Assembly (NCBI GenBank): GCA_041393395.1
Contig: JAWKKG010000006.1
Span: 124,001 to 188,000 of the forward strand
Direction: 5' to 3'
Origin: JAGQIB01 sp041393395
GTDB lineage: Bacteria; ARS69
Length of the DNA: 64,000 nt
The translations under genes and the position numbers were made by a program. The notes under the pieces are model-generated. The model saw only the letters and a program-made list of their open reading frames with translations, ran no database searches and was not told where the DNA came from. Below are positions 58,698-64,000 of this stretch, one piece after another (positions within the stretch are counted from its first letter, which is position 1; each line of letters starts with the position of its first letter).

Positions 58698-59473
58698 GAC
58701 GCAGCCTCCGGGGCGGGCACGGGAAGTTGCAGAAGGTCCGGCGCCACTTGCTTCTCGGCGATCCGGATGCCCTGCCGGACCTGATTGCGCGATTCGCCGT
58801 CGTCGAGGGACGTCCACTGCTTGGCCTGCGTGTCCCACATGCCGGTCACGCTGGCGTCGTTCGTCTGATAGTACAGCCCGATCCGGCCCAGACGCAGCAT
58901 GTTGACCTCGAGCGTCGCACCGCTCAGCTCGAGCGAGTCCTTGTACACCTCGATCGTCCGACCGTAGTCGATCTCGATCTGGAAAGCTTCGGTGAGGCGG
59001 CGGAACTTCTCGGCGGCCGAGACGTCGGCGCTCTCCATCATCTCGCGCAGACGGGCGACGCGTTCCGTGCGCTCCTTCTGCAGGAAGGGAACGTCGAGCT
59101 GCACGAAGCGCTCGAGCGAGTCGAGCATGCGAATCATCAGCGGCACGATCTGGCGCTCCATCGTGCTCACTTCGTCGATCGACGCGCGCAGATGCTCGAG
59201 CTCGGCGACCTGATCCGCGACCTGGCGCTCGAGATAGTCGTTGTAGATCTCGAGGCCGTCCTTCTCCTTCGTGACCTGCTTGTACTCACCGAGCAGGTCC
59301 TGCGTCTCGTCGACCATCTTGTCGATCTTCTTCTGCGACGCCTGGGCGACCTCGATCTTCAGTGCTTCCGCGGCCAGGACCGAGGCGAGCTCCCCGGCGG
59401 CGGCGACGGACACGAACCCGCCCGCCGCGACGGCGACGGCCAGTGCTCCTGCCGTGATCCGATGTTTCCTCAT
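58694..59473 (-). CDS. DUF3450 periplasmic coiled-coil protein
   Basis: The protein has 259 aa; the ATG at 59473 follows GGAGGG. The signal peptide cleaves near AAAGE. The rest is a long coiled coil (KKIDKMVDETQDLLGEYKQV, LERQVADQVAELEHL) followed by the conserved RLTEAFQIEIDYGRTIEVYKDSLEL and LGRIGLYYQTND of DUF3450 proteins, which accompany TonB2-type operons in gamma-proteobacteria. It is the first gene of the six-gene operon. Confidence 0.88.
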   Translation of the reverse strand: MRKHRITAGALAVAVAAGGFVSVAAAGELASVLAAEALKIEVAQASQKKIDKMVDETQDLLGEYKQVTKEKDGLEIYNDYLERQVADQVAELEHLRASIDEVSTMERQIVPLMIRMLDSLERFVQLDVPFLQKERTERVARLREMMESADVSAAEKFRRLTEAFQIEIDYGRTIEVYKDSLELSGATLEVNMLRLGRIGLYYQTNDASVTGMWDTQAKQWTSLDDGESRNQVRQGIRIAEKQVAPDLLQLPVPAPEAAS

Positions 59474-59525
59474 CCGACCCTCCGATCCGGGATGCCGTCG
59501 CCGCGAGGCGACGACGCGTGCGGGC

Positions 59526-59554
59526 ACTATAGGCCGGATGCGGCGGTCCGTCAC
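59526..59554 (-). promoter_or_regulatory. Promoter of the DUF3450-TonB operon
   Basis: On the minus strand GTGACG (59554-59549) and TATAGT (59531-59526) are 17 bases apart, about 50 bases before the DUF3450 start. The -10 is close to consensus. Confidence 0.7.
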
Positions 59555-59658
59555 CCGGGAGGGAACCGTCGGGCGGGGCGGAATGGCGGGATTCCCGGGA
59601 TCTTCACGGGCGGGAACGGAACGGGGCCTGACCCGGTAATGCGTTGCCTTGAAACAAG

Positions 59659-60837
59659 TTAGGAAAGCAGGGCGTCGAACACCGTATCGGCGAACAGCCG
59701 CCCCCGCCGAGTCAGGCGGACCCGCGACTCTCCCTCCACGAGGTGATCGGCCCGGGCGGCGTCCAGCGCGGCCCGAAGGGGCGCCCGGTCGGCCTCCGCG
59801 AGCAGGCGGAGCCGCTCGCCGACGTCGATCCCGGCCGTCGTGCGAAGGCCGAGGTACAGGTCCTCGGCCGCCCAGGTGCGCGGCGGGAGGACCTCCGAAG
59901 CCCGCGCCGGCGAGGCGCCGGCGACCCGGCGAGCCACGTACTCGTCGACATCGGAGACGTTCGTCCACCGGGCGTTCGTCACGTGCGAGGCGGCGCTCGC
60001 ACCCACTCCGAGCAGGTCCCCGCTCCGCCAGCCGTCCAGGTTGTGGCGGCACTCGAAGCCGGGACGCGCGAAGTTCGAGATCTCGTACCGCTCGATTCCG
60101 TGCTTCGCGAGCACCTCGTCCGTCCCGTCGAACATGCGGGCGCGCTCCTCCTCGTCGGCCAGGTGAAAGCGCCCGGCGTCCCTGCGACGTGCGAGACGCG
60201 TGCCTTCCTCCACGGTGAGTTCGTAGGCCGAGACGTGCTCCACCCCGAGCGACGCGGCCTCGCCCAGCTCGCGCAGCCACGCGTCCGCGTCCTGACCGGG
60301 CCACCCGAAGATGAGATCGACGCCGACGTTCTCGAAGCCGGCTTCCCGCGCGGCCGCCAGCGCCGCAACATTGTCTTCCGGCCCGTGCGTCCGCGTGAGG
60401 ATCCGGAGCCCCTCGGCACGCAGCGACTGCCAGCCCAGCGTCAGGCGACGAACTCCGGCCGCGCGAAGCCCGGCCAGCCGCTCCCGATCCAGACCGTCGG
60501 GATTCGCTTCGAGGCTCACCTCGTTCGGCGCTCCCCCGGGGAACGCGCGACCGATCGTGGCGAGCAATCGATCCACGTCCTTCGCGGCGAGGAGGCTCGG
60601 AGTGCCGCCGCCGAAGTACACGGTCGAAACCCGTCGCCCCGCGAAGCGCGGATCCCGCGCCGCCGCCTCGATCTCACCCTGGACCGCATCCACGTAGGCG
60701 GCGCGCGTCTCGTCGCGACCGACCACGAAGTAGAACGCGCAGTAGTGACACCGCGCGGAGCAGTAGGGGAAGTGGACGTACAGGCCGAACGGTCGCTCGG
60801 GATCCGGCGGGACGGGCACCGCGCCGGACTCGGTCAT
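59659..60837 (-). CDS. hemW: HemW, heme chaperone-like radical SAM protein
   Basis: The protein has 392 aa. The radical SAM cluster motif is CSARCHYCAF (C-x3-C-x2-C), followed by VYFGGGTPSLL and NPDGLDRERLAGL. HemW, long taken for an oxygen-independent coproporphyrinogen oxidase, lacks the extra N-terminal part of HemN and acts as a heme-insertion chaperone. The extra Cys before the cluster motif needed in HemN is absent. The ATG overlaps the lepA stop (ATGA). Confidence 0.9.
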   Translation of the reverse strand: MTESGAVPVPPDPERPFGLYVHFPYCSARCHYCAFYFVVGRDETRAAYVDAVQGEIEAAARDPRFAGRRVSTVYFGGGTPSLLAAKDVDRLLATIGRAFPGGAPNEVSLEANPDGLDRERLAGLRAAGVRRLTLGWQSLRAEGLRILTRTHGPEDNVAALAAAREAGFENVGVDLIFGWPGQDADAWLRELGEAASLGVEHVSAYELTVEEGTRLARRRDAGRFHLADEEERARMFDGTDEVLAKHGIERYEISNFARPGFECRHNLDGWRSGDLLGVGASAASHVTNARWTNVSDVDEYVARRVAGASPARASEVLPPRTWAAEDLYLGLRTTAGIDVGERLRLLAEADRAPLRAALDAARADHLVEGESRVRLTRRGRLFADTVFDALLS

Positions 60838-62639
60838 CGCTCGATCTTGAGCACGGACAGGAAGGCTTCCTGGGGCACGGTCACGGTACCGACCTGCTTC
60901 ATCCGCTTCTTGCCTTCCTTCTGCTTCTCGAGGAGCTTCCGCTTTCGCGTGATGTCACCACCGTAGCACTTCGCGGTGACGTTCTTCCGCAGTGCGGAGA
61001 TGGTCTCGCGGGCGATGACCTTGTTCCCGATCGCGGCCTGGATCGCGATCTGGAACTGCTGGCGCGGGATCACTTCCTTGAGCTTCTCGCAGAGGCTTCG
61101 CCCCCATTCGTACGCCTTCTCGCGGTGCACGATGATCGAGAGCGCATCCACCGGATCGCCGTTCAGCAGGATGTCGAGCTTCTGCATCGGCGCAGCCTCG
61201 TACCCCACGAACTCGTAGTCGAAGCTCGCGTATCCGCGCGTGATCGACTTCAGCTTGTCGTAGAAGTCGAAGATGATCTCCGAGAGCGGGAACCGGTAGT
61301 GGATCAGCACGCGTGTGGGATCCAGGTACTCCATTCCGGTCTGCACCGCGCGGCGCTCCTGCGCGAGCTTCATGATGTTCCCGATGTAGTCGGTGGGCAC
61401 CACGATCTCGGCCCGGATGATCGGCTCCTCGATGCGCTCGATCTCCGCCGGCCGCGGCAGCTGCGTCGGACTCTCGATCACGCGCATCTCGCCGTCCAGC
61501 GTGTAGACGTGGTACGGCACGGTGGGTACGGTGGCGATCAGGCCGAGGTCGAACTCCCGCTCGAGGCGCTCCTGCACGATCTCGCGGTGCAGGAGTCCGA
61601 GGAACCCGCACCGGAACCCGAAGCCGAGCGCCATCGACGTCTCCGGCTCGTAGTGCAACGACGCGTCGTTCAGCTTGAGCTTCTCCAGCGCGTCGCGCAG
61701 ATCCTCGTAGTCCTCGGATTCGATCGGGTAGAACCCGGAGAACACCATCGACTTCGCCTCGACGTATCCGGGCAGCGGCTCCGTGGCCGGACGCGCCGCG
61801 TCGGTGATCGTGTCGCCGACCTTCGTGTCCGCGATGTGCTTCACGCCGGCGATCACGTAGCCGACCTCGCCCGCGGAGAGCTCGGCCTTCGGCATCCACC
61901 CGAGTCGCAGCGTGCCGACCTCGTCCACCAGGTACTCGGCGCCGTTCGAGAGGAACCGGATCGTGCGCCCCGCCCTCAGCGTGCCGTCGACGACACGCAC
62001 GTAGGCGACCGCGCCCCGGTACTGGTCGAACGCCGAATCGAAGATGAGCGCGCGCAGCGGAGCGGACGGGTCGCCCTTCGGCGGCGGAATGCGCTTCACC
62101 ATCGTGGGAATGATCTGTTCGATCCCGATGCCGGCCTTCGCGCTGATCATCAGCACGTCGTCGGGATCGCCGCCCAGCAGATCCACGACCTGCGCGCGCA
62201 CGCGTTCGGGTTCCGCGCCGGGCAGATCGATCTTGTTCAGCACCGGGATGATCTCGAGGTCGTTCCCGAGCGCCAGGTGCAGGTTCGAGATCGTCTGCGC
62301 CTCCACGCCCTGGCTCGCATCGACGATCAGCAGCGCTCCCTCGCACGCGGCGAGGCTGCGCGAGACCTCGTAGCTGAAGTCCACGTGGCCGGGCGTGTCG
62401 ATCAGGTTCAGCACGTACGGGGTTCCGGTCTCCGGATCCTTCCACTCCATCCGGACCGCGTGCGCCTTGATCGTGATGCCGCGTTCCTTCTCGAGCTCCA
62501 TGTTGTCCAGCACCTGGCCCTGCGCCTTCTCGGCGGACAGAGTGCCGGTGAGCGACAGCAGACGATCCGCGAGCGTGGACTTGCCGTGATCGATGTGCGC
62601 GATGATGCAGAAGTTGCGGATGCGATCGAGTTCGATCAT
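60834..62639 (-). CDS. lepA: Elongation factor 4 (LepA)
   Basis: This ribosomal GTPase, linked to back-translocation and 30S biogenesis, has 601 aa. The G domain has AHIDHGKSTLADR (P-loop), the DTPGHVDF and NKIDLPGA motifs. Then come the EF-G-like domains III and V and the LepA-specific C-terminal domain (KCYGGDITRKRKLLEKQKEGKKRM). The ATG overlaps the lepB stop (ATGA). lepA-lepB is a widespread operon pair. Confidence 0.97.
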   Translation of the reverse strand: MIELDRIRNFCIIAHIDHGKSTLADRLLSLTGTLSAEKAQGQVLDNMELEKERGITIKAHAVRMEWKDPETGTPYVLNLIDTPGHVDFSYEVSRSLAACEGALLIVDASQGVEAQTISNLHLALGNDLEIIPVLNKIDLPGAEPERVRAQVVDLLGGDPDDVLMISAKAGIGIEQIIPTMVKRIPPPKGDPSAPLRALIFDSAFDQYRGAVAYVRVVDGTLRAGRTIRFLSNGAEYLVDEVGTLRLGWMPKAELSAGEVGYVIAGVKHIADTKVGDTITDAARPATEPLPGYVEAKSMVFSGFYPIESEDYEDLRDALEKLKLNDASLHYEPETSMALGFGFRCGFLGLLHREIVQERLEREFDLGLIATVPTVPYHVYTLDGEMRVIESPTQLPRPAEIERIEEPIIRAEIVVPTDYIGNIMKLAQERRAVQTGMEYLDPTRVLIHYRFPLSEIIFDFYDKLKSITRGYASFDYEFVGYEAAPMQKLDILLNGDPVDALSIIVHREKAYEWGRSLCEKLKEVIPRQQFQIAIQAAIGNKVIARETISALRKNVTAKCYGGDITRKRKLLEKQKEGKKRMKQVGTVTVPQEAFLSVLKIER

Positions 62640-63400
62640 TCGGACGAGGCGCCCCCCGCGCTCGCCGGCGCCGAAGTCTCGAGTCCGGCCGCGTAGACCT
62701 GCGACCAGTCCTTCGCGAGCCAGGTCCCGACCCGCGAGAAGCGCGGGCGCCCCAGGAACAGCTGGAGGAAGCCCTTGACCCAGTTCTCGGGCAGGTCGCG
62801 CACCCACCGGGGCGCGGCGTCGGGGTCCGTGGACCAGTACAGCACGAAGGCGCGCCCCACGACGCGGTGGGCGTCGAGCGGGCCCCAGTACCGGCTGTCC
62901 TGGGAGTTGTTCCGGTTGTCTCCCATCATGAACAGCGTGCCCGGCGCCAGACGGAGCGGCGGCATGCTCGTGCGACCGGCGAACGGGACCGGCTTCAGGT
63001 ACTTGTACGGTTCGTCGAGCGGCTCGGCGTTCACGAACACCTCGTTGTCGTCGATCGAGATCGTCTCTCCGCCGATCGCGATGCACCGCTTGATGAAGTC
63101 GCGGTTCGTGTTCGGATCCTTGAACACGATGATGTCGCCCTGCCGCGGCTCACGAAATCCCGGCAGCCGGAACTGGGTTCCCGGGACCCGCGCCCCGAAC
63201 GTGATCTTGTCCACCAGCAGGAAGTCGCCGATCAGGAGCGTGTCCTCCATCGACCCCGACGGGATCCGGAACGCCTGCACGAAGAACGTCCGGATGACGA
63301 TCGCGATCACGAGCGCCCAGAAGATGGTGCGGAACGACTCCCGCGACTCCGTCTTCGCCGCGCCCTTCGACCCCGCGTCGGGGGACTTCTTTCCGAACAT
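62636..63400 (-). CDS. lepB: Signal peptidase I
   Basis: This S26 membrane serine protease of 254 aa cuts signal peptides from exported proteins. A single N-terminal membrane helix (about 24-40) precedes RIPSGSMEDTLLIGDFLLVDK, which holds the catalytic Ser. The catalytic Lys is in DFIKRCIAIGGE, and the GDNRNNSQDSRYWG box follows. The ATG is preceded by AGGAGG. The many secreted and lipidated proteins of this window would depend on it. Confidence 0.96.
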   Translation of the reverse strand: MFGKKSPDAGSKGAAKTESRESFRTIFWALVIAIVIRTFFVQAFRIPSGSMEDTLLIGDFLLVDKITFGARVPGTQFRLPGFREPRQGDIIVFKDPNTNRDFIKRCIAIGGETISIDDNEVFVNAEPLDEPYKYLKPVPFAGRTSMPPLRLAPGTLFMMGDNRNNSQDSRYWGPLDAHRVVGRAFVLYWSTDPDAAPRWVRDLPENWVKGFLQLFLGRPRFSRVGTWLAKDWSQVYAAGLETSAPASAGGASSE

Positions 63401-63506
63401 CCTCTGCCTTCCTCCTGGTCACGCCTTCGTCGAGGCGCGGCGGGCCGACCGGGCCTCGCCGGGTTCTCCGGGCGAAACGCCGCGAGGGCGTTCCCTCCGA
63501 ACGATC

Positions 63507-64000
63507 TCAGAAACGGAGGCCGATCTCCACCCGGCGCTCGACCGGATCCACTTTCGAGAACAGGCTCTTGCCCTCGTCGATCTCGGCGTCGAAGTCGCCG
63601 AGGTAGCCGTCGACGTAGGCGTCCAGTGCGCCGTAGAACCCCGTGACGATCCACCAGAACATCAGGTCCCGGCGCCGCTTGAAGTGGTCCTCGGCCTTCG
63701 CTTCCGCGAGGGAGATGTCTCCCCCGAAGGCCACCTCGTCCAGGGCACGGAGGCGGTCCGCCTCGCGGCGCGACTCCCCCGCCTCCCGGGACTCGATCAC
63801 GAGGCGGGTGAGAAGGTACGACTGGACGGTGAACTGGACGACTGCCTTCTTCGATTTCCCGTTCGTCAGCTGCCCCCAGCCCGGAAACGTCGCGCTCCGG
63901 ATCGCCCGGGCGAACGGGGACGGGCCGGGGATCTCCTCGGCTCCCGCGCAGACCGACGGCAGCGCGAGGAATACCACTCCGAGCAAGGCGAGAAAATGGC
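63507..64000 (-). CDS. DUF5683-like membrane-associated protein, N-terminus cut by window edge
   Basis: Only the C-terminal 164 codons are visible. The frame is still open at position 64000. The hydrophobic stretch FLALLGVVFLALPSVCAGA at the edge reads like a signal peptide, so little is missing; a TTG at 63986 is in frame but is probably internal. The motif PGWGQLTNGKSKKAVVQFTV and a second hydrophobic part with WWIVTGFYGALDAYVDGYLGDFD match DUF5683 proteins. The family function is unknown; a link to the outer membrane is plausible. Confidence 0.75.
   Translation of the reverse strand, partial: HFLALLGVVFLALPSVCAGAEEIPGPSPFARAIRSATFPGWGQLTNGKSKKAVVQFTVQSYLLTRLVIESREAGESRREADRLRALDEVAFGGDISLAEAKAEDHFKRRRDLMFWWIVTGFYGALDAYVDGYLGDFDAEIDEGKSLFSKVDPVERRVEIGLRF

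Overview
The window is high-GC bacterial chromosome (my estimate is in the upper 60s percent). It is gene-dense, has no rRNA and no plasmid or phage module, and most genes are on the minus strand in long, tightly overlapping operons. Three things point to a Gram-negative of the FCB side of the tree, such as Eisenbacteria- or Krumholzibacteria-like lineages: secreted proteins with FlgD-like/type IX-like C-terminal tails, a dockerin-like secreted protein, and TonB-dependent transport with an OmpA/TSP3 porin. This placement is an inference and is not proved by any marker read here.

Layout. 1-2.0 kb: two secreted or lipidated proteins plus the start of a third that runs off the left edge. 2.1-11.1 kb: a conserved translation and envelope cluster read right to left: rplM-rpsI, rpsB-tsf-pyrH-frr-uppS-cdsA-dxr-rseP, then an MscS channel. 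11.4-12.5 kb: mtnA. 12.56-13.51 kb: a gene-free, mirror-symmetric locus of tandem arrays and long palindromic elements, ending beside an orphan ParD-like antitoxin. 13.9-20.6 kb: a Dtd-Maf fusion, a GT9 glycosyltransferase, pgeF, a RelA/SpoT enzyme and recJ. 20.7-22.8 kb: RNase P RNA, RNase HI, a zinc-ribbon coiled-coil protein and two tRNAs. 23-24.3 kb: an OmpA/TSP3 protein. 24.7-33.4 kb: a methyltransferase, an MFS exporter, rmlC, and the rpoD-dnaG-mutS2 operon with a clear promoter. 33.7-36 kb: a dockerin-tailed secreted protein with a duplicated tail, and a TolB-like lipoprotein. 36-39 kb: a small membrane protein, an OPT transporter and an Rrf2 regulator. 39-44.3 kb: two divergent large secreted proteins with FlgD-like tails. 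44.4-49 kb: hit-rsmE, a hypothetical, and dnaJ-grpE-hrcA with a promoter and CIRCE-like operator, without dnaK. 49-54.4 kb: an Hpt protein, a TonB-dependent receptor, an F420-reductase-like protein and one intact IS481-type element. 54.4-59.5 kb: a complete six-gene TonB energising operon of the DUF3450/TtpC type. 59.6-64 kb: hemW, lepA, lepB and a DUF5683-like protein cut by the right edge.

How the genes fit together: the 2-11 kb cluster couples ribosome assembly, UMP supply and isoprenoid/phospholipid precursors to envelope proteolysis. The TonB operon (54-59 kb) is a plausible motor for the receptor at 49.6 kb, the only TonB-dependent receptor in the window. The hrcA operon is a self-contained heat-shock unit. 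Start-codon choice is unusual: about a dozen genes appear to start at TTG behind a strong Shine-Dalgarno sequence, and I placed those starts accordingly. The least explained sequence is the palindromic repeat locus at 12.56-13.51 kb.
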